Source: Beijerinckiaceae bacterium
Lineage (GTDB): Bacteria > Pseudomonadota > Alphaproteobacteria > Rhizobiales > Beijerinckiaceae
Direction: 5' to 3'
NCBI GenBank assembly: GCA_947475995.1
Contig: CANJNI010000009.1
Location: forward strand, 50,702 to 114,701
Length of the DNA: 64,000 bases
Shown here piece by piece: positions 27,476-35,946 of this stretch. A model generated the notes under the pieces. It did no database searches and was not told the DNA's origin. It was given only the letters and a program-made list of their open reading frames with translations. Made by a program: the position numbers and the translations under genes. Position 1 is the first letter of the stretch; each line of letters opens with the position of its first letter.

Positions 27476-28636
27476 ATGCAGGCGGAGCGCAACGAACTAC
27501 TCACCCGCGTCGGCCCCGGCACACGCATGGGGGCGCTGATGCGCCGCTACTGGTGGCCCGTGGGCTTTACACAGGACGTCCAGAAGATCCCGGTTCCGGT
27601 CCGCCTGCTGGGCGAGGACCTGATTCTGTTCCGCGACGGCGCGGGCAAGACCGCCCTTCTGGATCGCGCCTGTCCGCACCGTCTGGCATCGCTCGAACAC
27701 GGGCGCGTCGAGGAAGCCGGCATCCGTTGCTGCTATCACGGCTGGCTCTTCGACACGACGGGCCAGTGCCTCGAAATGCCTGCGGAGCCTGCCGACAGCA
27801 AGTTGCACCTTGAAGTGAAGGTGAAGTCCTACCGGACGCAGGAGATGGGCGGCCTCGTCTTCGCCTATCTCGGGCCCGATCCGGCGCCCCTGCTGCCGGC
27901 CTATGATTTGCTGGTTTGGGAAGATGCAGATCGCACCGTTTCGGGCGGCTGGGAATATTGCAACTGGCTGCAGCGCGCCGAAAATGCCGTGGACGTTTAT
28001 CACAGCATGTCGCTGCACGCGCCGGTCTATCCGTCCATGGCTCTCAAGCGCCCGGAGGCCGCAGGCTGGGATCTTCGCTGGTACGGGTTCCGTCAGACGA
28101 GCCGGTATCCGGGCAGGCTGGAAAACGTCAGCCACTTCATCTTCCCCTCGCACACGCGGCGCTTCAATGCGCGCATCGGCGAGCAGCCCTCGCACTATCT
28201 GCATCTGCGCGTGCCGGTCGATGACCAGAACACCATCACCTATTACGTCAAGGCGGTGAAGACGCAGGACGGCCAGCCGGGAACGCTGAAAACCGAAGGC
28301 TACGAGAAGGACGTGAAGCCGGGCGTCTACCAGAAGGTGGATGACGGCTGGTGGCGTCTGCACTCGCACGATCAGGACCGCGCCGCGCAGGAAAGTCAGG
28401 GCGTCATCACAGACCGCACCCGCGAGTTTCTCGCCTCGTCCGATCGGGGCATCGTCATGATGCGCAAGATGCTGCTGGAGTCCGTTGAAGCCATCGAGGC
28501 CGGCAAGGACCCATTCGGCCTGCTGCGCGATCCGTCGCAGAACGTCAGCATCTCGTTCGACGCCCAAAAGAACTTCGCCGACACGGACGCTGCAGCGCCC
28601 GGCCGCAAGGTCGCGGCTGACGCGCCGGCCGAATAA
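27476..28636 (+). CDS. Rieske [2Fe-2S] ring-hydroxylating oxygenase, alpha-subunit type
   Basis: 386 residues. The Rieske centre is C66-P-H68 and C85-C-Y-H88, with the normal 16-residue gap. The mononuclear iron site follows as AVDVYHSMSLH, matching the D-x2-H-x4-H pattern. The N-terminal MRRYWWPVGF and LLGEDLILFRD are typical of phthalate-dioxygenase/vanillate-demethylase-like oxygenases. It should hydroxylate or demethylate an aromatic or related compound, with electrons from an unlinked reductase. GGAGG precedes the ATG. The permease gene starts 42 bases downstream in the same direction, so import of the substrate and its oxidation may be linked. Confidence 0.87.
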   Translation: MQAERNELLTRVGPGTRMGALMRRYWWPVGFTQDVQKIPVPVRLLGEDLILFRDGAGKTALLDRACPHRLASLEHGRVEEAGIRCCYHGWLFDTTGQCLEMPAEPADSKLHLEVKVKSYRTQEMGGLVFAYLGPDPAPLLPAYDLLVWEDADRTVSGGWEYCNWLQRAENAVDVYHSMSLHAPVYPSMALKRPEAAGWDLRWYGFRQTSRYPGRLENVSHFIFPSHTRRFNARIGEQPSHYLHLRVPVDDQNTITYYVKAVKTQDGQPGTLKTEGYEKDVKPGVYQKVDDGWWRLHSHDQDRAAQESQGVITDRTREFLASSDRGIVMMRKMLLESVEAIEAGKDPFGLLRDPSQNVSISFDAQKNFADTDAAAPGRKVAADAPAE

Positions 28637-28678
28637 AGCGACAGCCCGCAGCGCCGCCAAAGGGGAGTACAGTCTCGC

Positions 28679-30451
28679 ATGAGCGCCGTGACGCAACGTC
28701 TTGCGCCGGGGGCGAGTGCGCCTGCTTTCCGCCGTCTGAACTGGTCGCGGATTGATCCGTGGCGCACGCTGCTTCTGGTGGCGATTGCGGCCGCGGTTTT
28801 TGTCCCGATGCTTTTTCTGGTTCTGGGCAGCTTTTCGACCGCGCGCTCTCCCAGCCAGTTCACTCTTGAAACGCTGACGCTGAAAAATCATCAGCAGGTC
28901 TGGAGCGATCCGGGCACCTGGGCGGTCTTCGGCAATACGTTCTGGTATGTGATCGGCAGCACGACAGTCGCTGTGACCATCGCCGGAATGCTCGCATGGC
29001 TCGTCGAGCGAACCGACATGCCCGGCAAGGTCCTCATCTACGCCGCCGTGCCGATGACGCTCGCCATGCCGGGCATGTTGCAGGCCATGGCGTGGGTTCT
29101 GCTGATGAGCCCCAAGATCGGCTTCTTCAACAAGACCCTCATGGGCCTGTTCGGATTGGAAAACCCGCCCTTCGACATCTACAGTCTGGGCGGCATGGTG
29201 TTCGTGGAAAGTTTCCGGCTGGTGCCGGCGGGATTTCTGATGCTCTCGCCGTTGCTGCGCAACATGGACCCGGCGCTGGAAGAAGCCGCCGCCATGTCGG
29301 GCGCGTCTCCGGCGCAAACATTTTGGCGCATCACCGCGCGGCTTCTGCTGCCCGGACTCGCGGCCATCGCGATCTATCAGGGCATCACGGCGCTTGAGGT
29401 GTTCGAGATTCCCGGCATCCTGGGCCTGCCCAGCGGCGTGCTGGTGTTCAGCACCAAGATTTATGCCGTGCTTCACTCCAGCAGCTTCCTGCCGAATTAC
29501 GGCGAGGCGAATGCGCTGGCGACGTTCTATCTTCTCGTCGCCTTTGCGGCGAGTTTCGCCTATGCGCGCGTCCTGAGCCGCTCGGGCCGCTACAGCACCG
29601 TGGCCGGAAAGGGCTATCGCCCGCGTCTGCAACGGCTGGGGCGCTGGCGGTGGCTCGTCCTCAGCCTCGTGGTGATCTACCTGCTGCTCGCTCTGGTGCT
29701 GCCTGCGCTCGTGCTGCTCTACACGTCCTTCATGCCGTTCCTGCAGACGCCTTCGGTCGCGTCCCTGTCGCGCGCCACGCTGGACAATTACCGGGCGATC
29801 TTCTCGATGCGGTCCATGCCGGTGGTGCTGGGCAACACGCTGCAACTGGCGCTCGTCACCTGTGTGGCGACCGTGGTGGCGTCCTTTCTGATCTCGATGG
29901 TGATCGTTCGCAGCCGCTTCTGGGGCCGCAGGATCATCGACATGCTGGTGTTCCTGCCCCATGCGATTCCCGGCATCGTGACGGGCCTCGCGATGCTGTG
30001 GGTATTTCTGGCGATTGACCAGATGGGCGCATCCCTGTTCGGCGGAATCTGGTCGGTCTGCATCGTCTTCACAATAGGCTTCCTCGCCTATGGCACGCGC
30101 GCGATGTCGGCGGCGCTGATGCAGATTCACAAGGATATCGAGGAAGCCGCACAGGTCAGCGGCGCATCGGCCTTTCAGGTGATGCGGCGGATTTTTGCGC
30201 CGTTGCTGTTGCCGGCCTTTCTGGGCCTCGGTCTGTGGAGCATCCTCCAGTCCGTCCGCATGGCGAGCCAACCGCTCATCCTGCTGGAAGGCGCGAAGAA
30301 CGAGGTGCTCGCCATCACGATCTGGAGTCTCTGGGGCGAGGGACAGGCTGTGCAGGTCGCGGCTATCGGGGTGCTGATGATCGCCGTAATGCTGGTGCTG
30401 GCGGCGGGCCTGCGGCTGCTGAGCCGTCGATACAGCTTCGCCGGGATGTGA
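28679..30451 (+). CDS. Fused two-domain ABC permease, FbpB type
   Basis: 590 residues with two consecutive permease halves of about six transmembrane helices each. Both halves carry an EAA loop: EEAAAMSGASPAQTFWRITA in the first and EEAAQVSGASAFQVMRRIFA in the second. Such FbpB/ThiP-like fusions import ferric iron or small organic solutes with a binding protein and an ATPase. Binding proteins lie on both sides (26199 and 31933), but no matching ATPase gene is present between 26 and 36 kb. It follows the Rieske gene closely and is probably co-transcribed. Confidence 0.9.
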   Translation: MSAVTQRLAPGASAPAFRRLNWSRIDPWRTLLLVAIAAAVFVPMLFLVLGSFSTARSPSQFTLETLTLKNHQQVWSDPGTWAVFGNTFWYVIGSTTVAVTIAGMLAWLVERTDMPGKVLIYAAVPMTLAMPGMLQAMAWVLLMSPKIGFFNKTLMGLFGLENPPFDIYSLGGMVFVESFRLVPAGFLMLSPLLRNMDPALEEAAAMSGASPAQTFWRITARLLLPGLAAIAIYQGITALEVFEIPGILGLPSGVLVFSTKIYAVLHSSSFLPNYGEANALATFYLLVAFAASFAYARVLSRSGRYSTVAGKGYRPRLQRLGRWRWLVLSLVVIYLLLALVLPALVLLYTSFMPFLQTPSVASLSRATLDNYRAIFSMRSMPVVLGNTLQLALVTCVATVVASFLISMVIVRSRFWGRRIIDMLVFLPHAIPGIVTGLAMLWVFLAIDQMGASLFGGIWSVCIVFTIGFLAYGTRAMSAALMQIHKDIEEAAQVSGASAFQVMRRIFAPLLLPAFLGLGLWSILQSVRMASQPLILLEGAKNEVLAITIWSLWGEGQAVQVAAIGVLMIAVMLVLAAGLRLLSRRYSFAGM

Positions 30452-30458
30452 TCCCTGA

Positions 30459-31826
30459 TCAGGCCTGCGGTGTGGGCCTCAATCCCGCGCGGATCAGGGC
30501 GCTCTCCTGACGCAGCGCAACTTCCTCCGCGCTGAACTCCGCTCCGATCGCCTCGTTGAACATCCGGAAGAAATTCAGCCTTGCGTCGAGATGCAGGAAA
30601 ACACCGCCCAGCCCGATGGCGGCCCGATCCATGAAGACGAACTCGCGCGGCACCCGCACGGGGCCTTTCTCCTTCAGGGCCTTGTGGACCAGAAAGGCTT
30701 CGCGCCGCCCATATTTCGATGGCGCAACTCCGTCGGCGATCGAACGCACACGGTCTTCGAGCAGCGGGCCGTAGATGAACTTCGCCCAGATGTTCAAAAT
30801 CTCGATCAGATCCTTGCGGAGATTCTTGAAGCCCCATGTCTCGTAGGCGTGGACGATGCGCGCCTGATCGTCGTGCCGCAGCCCCTCGTAAAGATCCACC
30901 ACGCCGCCCACGAACCGCGCCGGGAAAATGCGCACGCAGCCGTAATCAAGCAGGTTGATCCCCTGTGCGCCGCTCTCTTCGAACACCGTGTAATTGCCCA
31001 GATGCGGATCGCCGTGAATGATCCCGTAGCGGCTGAACGGGCGCCACCATGCCTTGAACATCGCCACCGCGATGCGGTTGCGGGTTTCCTGATCGCGGTC
31101 CTTGAACTCAAGCAGCTTGCGGCCATCCAGCCAGTCCATCGTCAGCAGGCGACCGGTCGACAGATCCGGGTGGACGCCCGGTACGCGAATATCCGGTTCG
31201 TGCGCCAGCACATGCGCGTAAAGCCCGGCATGTTTCGCCTCGCGCTTGTAATCGAGTTCCTCGCGTACGCGCTCGCCGACTTCCTGGGCGATTTCGCTGG
31301 TGTCGATGGCCGGATCGAGGCGGCGGTGCAGGGAGAACAGGACGTTGAGTTGCGACAGGTCCGCCTCGACCGCCGACTTCATGTCCGGATATTGCAGCTT
31401 GCAGGCAAGCTGCGCTCCCTCCAGCGATGTGGCGCGATGCACCTGCCCGAGCGAGGCCGCCGCCGCCGGATGCAGGTCGAAAGACGCAAAGCGCTTCTGC
31501 CACTCGGGACCAAGCTCCGCCTGCATGCGGCGGCGCACGAAGGCCGCCCCCATGGGCGGAGCGTTCGACTGGAGCTTCTGCAATTCCTCCGCATATTCGG
31601 GCGGCAGCACGTCCGGGATGGTCGCCATCAATTGCGCAACCTTCATCAGCGGGCCTTTCAGCCCGCCGAGCGCCCGTCCCAGCGCCGCCGCATTGTCGGC
31701 GCTCGTCGCGCCCAGCAAACGCGCGCCCGCCATCCGGGCCGCAACGCCGCCGACATTCACTCCCACGCGCGCATAGCGGGCCGCGCGGGCGGACAGTCGG
31801 TTGGCTTCGTCATCGCGTGTGGACAT
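30459..31826 (-). CDS. ABC1/AarF (UbiB-like) atypical kinase
   Basis: 455 residues from the ATG at 31826, which has CGGAGCG upstream. The UbiB/ADCK kinase-like fold is shown by the N-terminal KxGQ-like segment (GPLMKVAQLMATIPDVLPPEY), the ATP-site lysine in CKLQYPDM, the HGDPHLGNYTV catalytic loop and LLDYGCVR in place of DFG. Relatives support ubiquinone synthesis or lipid homeostasis. UbiB proper is usually longer with C-terminal membrane helices, which are not evident here. It is convergent with the permease gene, seven bases apart. Confidence 0.85.
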   Translation of the reverse strand: MSTRDDEANRLSARAARYARVGVNVGGVAARMAGARLLGATSADNAAALGRALGGLKGPLMKVAQLMATIPDVLPPEYAEELQKLQSNAPPMGAAFVRRRMQAELGPEWQKRFASFDLHPAAAASLGQVHRATSLEGAQLACKLQYPDMKSAVEADLSQLNVLFSLHRRLDPAIDTSEIAQEVGERVREELDYKREAKHAGLYAHVLAHEPDIRVPGVHPDLSTGRLLTMDWLDGRKLLEFKDRDQETRNRIAVAMFKAWWRPFSRYGIIHGDPHLGNYTVFEESGAQGINLLDYGCVRIFPARFVGGVVDLYEGLRHDDQARIVHAYETWGFKNLRKDLIEILNIWAKFIYGPLLEDRVRSIADGVAPSKYGRREAFLVHKALKEKGPVRVPREFVFMDRAAIGLGGVFLHLDARLNFFRMFNEAIGAEFSAEEVALRQESALIRAGLRPTPQA

Positions 31827-31932
31827 GGGCGCTCCGGTACCCGCACAGGTAAGGCTCGCGGGCCGGAAGTCCACCCTTCGCATCGCGGCGCGAAACCGCT
31901 AGACTGCTGCAAACAGCCCGAAGGGAAACGCC

Positions 31933-32982
31933 ATGCTTTCGACCATCAGGACGGGATTGCTCGCCAGCGCTCTGGCCCTCGTCGCCACCTGCGCCTTCGC
32001 CCAGCCCAAAACCGTCGCCGAAATCGCCCAGTACAAGGGGCCGGACCGGCAGAAGATTTTCGAGGAAGGCGCGCGCCGGGAAGGCAAGATCCTGATTTAC
32101 GCCACCGGCACCCAGGCCGACCCGGTCTACAAGGCGTTCGGGGAGAAATATCCCTTCATCAAGATGGAGGCGCTGAAACAGGATTCCTCGCTCATCACGC
32201 GCCGCCTGCTGGAAGAATACAACGCCGGGGCATTCAACGCCGATGCGCTCCAGCTGAACACGACCGGCCTGCACCCGCTTCTCGCAGCGGGCGTGTTGCA
32301 GCCGTATTATTCTCCCGAGGTCGCCGCGTTCGATCCCGCAGTCGTCGAGAAGAACAATCACTGGGTCATTGATTACGAAAGCTATCTGAGCCTCGGATAC
32401 AACACCAATCTGGTGTCCGAAGCCGACGCGCCGAAGACGCTCGACGATCTGCTCGACCCGAAGTGGAAGGGCAAGATGGCCATGCCGGGCACCACCACCC
32501 TTGCCAACTGGATCGGCGCTGTGCTGAAGGAAAAGGACGAAGCCTACCTGCGCAAGCTCGGCCAGCAGAACATCCGCATTTATGAAGTGTCGGCCCGCGC
32601 GGTGGCGAACCTCATCATCTCCGGCGAGGTGGCCCTGTCCCCGGCCATCTACAATTCGCATGTCGCCAACAGCCGCGAGGCCAGCAATGCGCCGATCGCC
32701 TGGCGGGCGCTGTCGGGCGTGTATCCGACCAACGACGGCGCTGTCATCGTCAGTCGCGCCCCGCATCCATTCGCCGCGATGTTGTTTGTGGATTTCGTCC
32801 TGTCGCAGGATGGACAGAAAATCCTGCAAAAGCTCGGCTACACGTCAGCCCGCAAGGATCTGCCGGGAGCGCAGCGCCCAAGCAAGATCTATTACCTGGG
32901 AGACGATCCGAACTATCTGCAGAATTACGAGAAGTGGATCGCGCTCGGTCGCCAGGTGTTCGGCTCGGGCAAGGCGCCTTGA
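31933..32982 (+). CDS. Extracellular solute-binding protein (ABC), iron type
   Basis: 349 residues. The signal peptide is cleaved after FAQ in LALVATCAFAQ. Domains as in Fbp-like proteins: KILIYATGTQADPVYKAFGEKYPFIKME, the hinge WVIDYESYLSLGYNTNLV, LLDPKWKGKMAMPG, and a C-terminal FVDFVLSQDGQKILQKLGY. It probably delivers ferric iron or a related anion to an FbpB-type permease such as the one at 28679. A run of Tyr residues (YNT, YLS) could ligate metal. It is transcribed away from the AarF-like kinase. Confidence 0.82.
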   Translation: MLSTIRTGLLASALALVATCAFAQPKTVAEIAQYKGPDRQKIFEEGARREGKILIYATGTQADPVYKAFGEKYPFIKMEALKQDSSLITRRLLEEYNAGAFNADALQLNTTGLHPLLAAGVLQPYYSPEVAAFDPAVVEKNNHWVIDYESYLSLGYNTNLVSEADAPKTLDDLLDPKWKGKMAMPGTTTLANWIGAVLKEKDEAYLRKLGQQNIRIYEVSARAVANLIISGEVALSPAIYNSHVANSREASNAPIAWRALSGVYPTNDGAVIVSRAPHPFAAMLFVDFVLSQDGQKILQKLGYTSARKDLPGAQRPSKIYYLGDDPNYLQNYEKWIALGRQVFGSGKAP

Positions 32983-33052
32983 GTTAAAGCGCCCTCGTCC
33001 TTCAGGCGCCGCTGCGCGGCTCCTCGGGATTAGGGCGTTCTGTTGAGAGGAG

Positions 33053-33098
33053 CCCTCATGCTGAGGAGGCCCGAAGGGCCGTCTCGAAGCACGAGGGC
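33053..33098. repeat. Rhizobial-type palindromic intergenic repeat
   Basis: An imperfect palindrome with arms CCCTCATGCT and AGCACGAGGG around a GC-rich core (GAGGCCCGAAGGGCC). Sequences of this CTCATnCTGAGGAG...TCTCGAAGnATGAG type are widely dispersed between genes in Hyphomicrobiales. It lies between two convergent genes. Confidence 0.55.
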
Positions 33099-33108
33099 GA
33101 AGCCGTGC

Positions 33109-33369
33109 TCAGGCGTGCGCCGCTTCCCCCTGCTTGATCGCCGCCATGATGGCGTCCACGAGTTTCAGCGCCGATTCCTTGCTGATCTCGACCGCCACGC
33201 GATCTCCCGTTCCCTCGCGCGCATTGACGAAATCAATGTTCAGCGAATGGTCGAGCGGCGCGTGGAACGGATGGTCGAAATAGACATTCGCCGAGTCGAT
33301 GGTCATCCACCCGTTCGGACCCTTGGCGGAGCCGCTCAACTCGGTCTTCTCGATGATGTAGGTGCACAT
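33109..33369 (-). CDS. DUF6295-like small protein
   Basis: 86 residues starting MCTYIIEKTELSGSAKGPNG, with FDHPFHAPLDHSLNIDFVN and a helical C-terminus. I read it as a DUF6295-type protein; function unknown. AGGAGG stands at ideal distance before the ATG at 33369. It begins 10 bases after the dienelactone hydrolase-like gene, so the two form an operon and may work on one compound. Confidence 0.7.
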   Translation of the reverse strand: MCTYIIEKTELSGSAKGPNGWMTIDSANVYFDHPFHAPLDHSLNIDFVNAREGTGDRVAVEISKESALKLVDAIMAAIKQGEAAHA

Positions 33370-33379
33370 TGTGCGCCTC

Positions 33380-34126
33380 CTAGTCGAGATGCTTGTGGAA
33401 GAAGCCATAGACCTTCTTCCAGCCGTCGATGGCCTGTTCGAGCCGGTAATTCGGGCGTTCCGAGGCGAAGAACCCGTGGCCCGCGCCGTCGTAACGGTGG
33501 AATTCATAAGACTTGCCGAGCTTCTTCAGCACCTCTTCGGTCTTGTTCACCTGCTCGGGATCGGGGTTCTTGTCGTCATTGCCGAAGATGCCGAGGATCG
33601 GGCAGTTGATGTCCTTCGCATAGTCGATCGGATTGACCGGCCGCTTCGGGGTCAGCTCCTTGGCATCGACGATCACGCTGCCGCCCCAGCAATCCACGAT
33701 GGCGTTGAGCGACGGAATGCGTCCCGCCGCGATGAAGGCGTGGCGGCCGCCCGAGCAGAAGCCCATGATGCCGACCTTCCCGTTGCACTGCTTCTGCGCC
33801 CGCAGGAACGCCAGCGCGCCCTCCATGTCGCCGACCATCTGGTCGTCGCTGACGCCGCCCGCCGCGCGCGAGGTCGCAGCCTGATCGTCCGGGTTCTTGC
33901 CCGGCTCGCGGAAGTAGAGGTTCGGGGCGATCCCGATGATGCCGTGATGGGCGAGCTTGCGGGTCGCTTCCATGATCCAGTCGTCCCAGCCGGGCATATG
34001 GTGGATCAGGATCGCGGCCGGGAACGGCCCGTCGCCCTGCGGGCGTGCGTAATAAGCCTCGCCCTTGTCGCCGTTATGGCCCTTGAACTCGACCACCTCG
34101 GTGATCATCCCGCGATAGAACGCCAT
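33380..34126 (-). CDS. Dienelactone hydrolase family protein
   Basis: 248 residues from the ATG at 34126, which has GGAGG upstream. Alpha/beta-hydrolase fold with a cysteine nucleophile in GFCSGGRHAF, as in dienelactone hydrolase (carboxymethylenebutenolidase), acid in GNDDKNPD and His in GAGHGFFA. The class opens lactones in chlorocatechol and related aromatic degradation, but many members act on other esters. It is followed 10 bases later by the DUF6295-like gene. Confidence 0.85.
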   Translation of the reverse strand: MAFYRGMITEVVEFKGHNGDKGEAYYARPQGDGPFPAAILIHHMPGWDDWIMEATRKLAHHGIIGIAPNLYFREPGKNPDDQAATSRAAGGVSDDQMVGDMEGALAFLRAQKQCNGKVGIMGFCSGGRHAFIAAGRIPSLNAIVDCWGGSVIVDAKELTPKRPVNPIDYAKDINCPILGIFGNDDKNPDPEQVNKTEEVLKKLGKSYEFHRYDGAGHGFFASERPNYRLEQAIDGWKKVYGFFHKHLD

Positions 34127-34351
34127 GCTTACCTGCCTCCCGTTGGACGGATGCAGCCAGAATGCCCGCATGTGCGGGGAATGTTCAAGGGCCGTGAGGG
34201 AACAAGTGTGTGTGGGAAAAAAGCGATTTTTTTCCTCAGCCATCGAGGATCGCAATCCGAGACACGGACTACCGCCATCAAGCGAAAAGCGGAGCGTGCG
34301 CCCCCGACGACCCCTCCCGGCTAGTCGAGAAGGAATCGCCCGGAGGGCTTT

Positions 34352-35011
34352 CTAGGCCGCCGCCTTCAGGTCATTCGCAACCTTGAAGCTGGCTTCCGTC
34401 TTCTGTTTCACTTCATCCAGCGTCACGCCGTCGGCGAGTTCGATCAGTGTCATGCCCGTGCCGCCTTCCTTGTCGATGGAAAAGACAGCCAGATCGGTGA
34501 TCACCATGTCGCAGACCGCCGCGCCGGTGAGCGGCAGGGTGCAGCGGTGCAGCAGCTTCGGCCCGTCCTTGGCGCTGTGCTCCATGACGATGACGACCTT
34601 CTTGACGCCCGCCACGAGGTCCATCGCGCCGCCCATGCCCTTCACCATCTTGCCGGGGATCATCCAGTTGGCGAGGTCGCCGTTCTCGGCCACCTGCATG
34701 GCGCCGAGGATCGACAGGTCGATGTGCCCGCCGCGGATCATCGCAAAGGAATCGGCGCTGGAGAAATAGGAGGTCGACGGCAGTTCGGTGACAGTCTGCT
34801 TGCCTGCGTTGATCAGGTCGGCGTCCTCGTCGCCCTCGTACGGGAACGGCCCCATGCCCATCATGCCGTTCTCGCTCTGCAGCTGAACGTTGACGCCAGC
34901 CGGAATGTAGTTCGACACCAGCGTCGGAATCCCGATGCCGAGGTTGACGTAGAAGCCGTCGCGCAATTCCTTCGCCGCGCGGGCCGCCATCTGTTCGCGT
35001 GTCCAGGCCAT
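34352..35011 (-). CDS. scoB: 3-oxoacid CoA-transferase subunit B
   Basis: 219 residues. The SENGMMG motif carries the catalytic glutamate that forms the covalent CoA thioester; [31 protein letters not shown] and [10 protein letters not shown] are typical of the beta subunit of succinyl-CoA:3-ketoacid (or 3-oxoadipate) CoA-transferase. It works with the alpha subunit encoded 16 bases upstream. Substrate choice between acetoacetate and 3-oxoadipate cannot be settled from sequence. The longer reading to 35089 would run into the alpha-subunit gene. Confidence 0.92.
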   Translation of the reverse strand: MAWTREQMAARAAKELRDGFYVNLGIGIPTLVSNYIPAGVNVQLQSENGMMGMGPFPYEGDEDADLINAGKQTVTELPSTSYFSSADSFAMIRGGHIDLSILGAMQVAENGDLANWMIPGKMVKGMGGAMDLVAGVKKVVIVMEHSAKDGPKLLHRCTLPLTGAAVCDMVITDLAVFSIDKEGGTGMTLIELADGVTLDEVKQKTEASFKVANDLKAAA

Positions 35012-35027
35012 GTGTGTCTCCTTCGGA

Positions 35028-35735
35028 TCAGGCGGCCGGACGCGGCCGGACGGTGCGGTTCTCGATATATTTGACCGGGTTCGGCACATGCACGATGCGC
35101 TTCACATAGATGCCGGGCGTATGGACGTGGTCGCCGTCGATCTCGCCGGCCGGAACCAGATGTTCCACTTCCGCAATGGTGACCTTTGCGGCGGTCGCCA
35201 TCATGGGGTTGAAGTTGCGGGCCGTCTTGCGGAACACCAGATTGCCTTCCGTGTCGGCCTTCCAGGCGTGGACGAGGGAGATGTCGGCGAAGAGCCCCCG
35301 CTCCATGACGTATTTATGCCCGTCGAACTCGCGAACTTCCTTGCCGTCGGCGATCACGGTGCCGACGCCGGTCTTAGTGAAGAAGGCCGGAATACCCGCC
35401 CCCCCGGCGCGGATTCGCTCGGCCAGCGTGCCCTGCGGGTTGAATTCCAGCTCCAGTTCCCCGGACAGATATTGCTGGGCGAAAATCTTGTTCTCGCCCA
35501 CATAGGACGAGATCATCTTCTTGATCTGGCGCGTTTCGAGCAACAGGCCGAGGTGCTTGCCGTCGACGCCCGCATTGTTGGAGACCACAGTCAGATCGCG
35601 GACGCCCGTGTCCCGCAGGGCTAAAACGAGAGATTCGGGAATGCCTGACAGCCCGAAGCCGCCGCACATGATGGTCATGCCGTCGCGGATCAGGTCGGCC
35701 AGCGCCGCGCGCGCGTCAGGATAGACTTTGCTCAT
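35028..35735 (-). CDS. scoA: 3-oxoacid CoA-transferase subunit A
   Basis: 235 residues. [53 protein letters not shown] and [11 protein letters not shown] are standard for the alpha subunit. With subunit B it moves CoA from succinyl-CoA to a 3-oxo acid. It is the first gene of the pair and probably has its own promoter in the gap before the divergent glucan exporter. Confidence 0.93.
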   Translation of the reverse strand: MSKVYPDARAALADLIRDGMTIMCGGFGLSGIPESLVLALRDTGVRDLTVVSNNAGVDGKHLGLLLETRQIKKMISSYVGENKIFAQQYLSGELELEFNPQGTLAERIRAGGAGIPAFFTKTGVGTVIADGKEVREFDGHKYVMERGLFADISLVHAWKADTEGNLVFRKTARNFNPMMATAAKVTIAEVEHLVPAGEIDGDHVHTPGIYVKRIVHVPNPVKYIENRTVRPRPAA

Positions 35736-35946
35736 CTCACCACCGGTCTGGAATTGTTATGGGCCGATCCCGGGCAGGCAGCAAAAATTATGCCTGCACG
35801 CCACCGGCGCGGGACCCTATGCGACTCTGTGGGCGTTCAAAAACCCTTGGAGCCCGGACCCTGCCTGAACTATACCGGGCATGCCGGGGAAGAAAACCGG
35901 GGCTAGACTAAAATATCAGGGCGGGGCGATAAATTCCCCGAATTCC

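Noticed and set aside
27497..30271. Minus-strand open frame of 924 codons
   Set aside because: Antisense to the Rieske and permease genes, with a low-complexity His/Arg/Gln-rich translation; the plus-strand genes have clear motifs.
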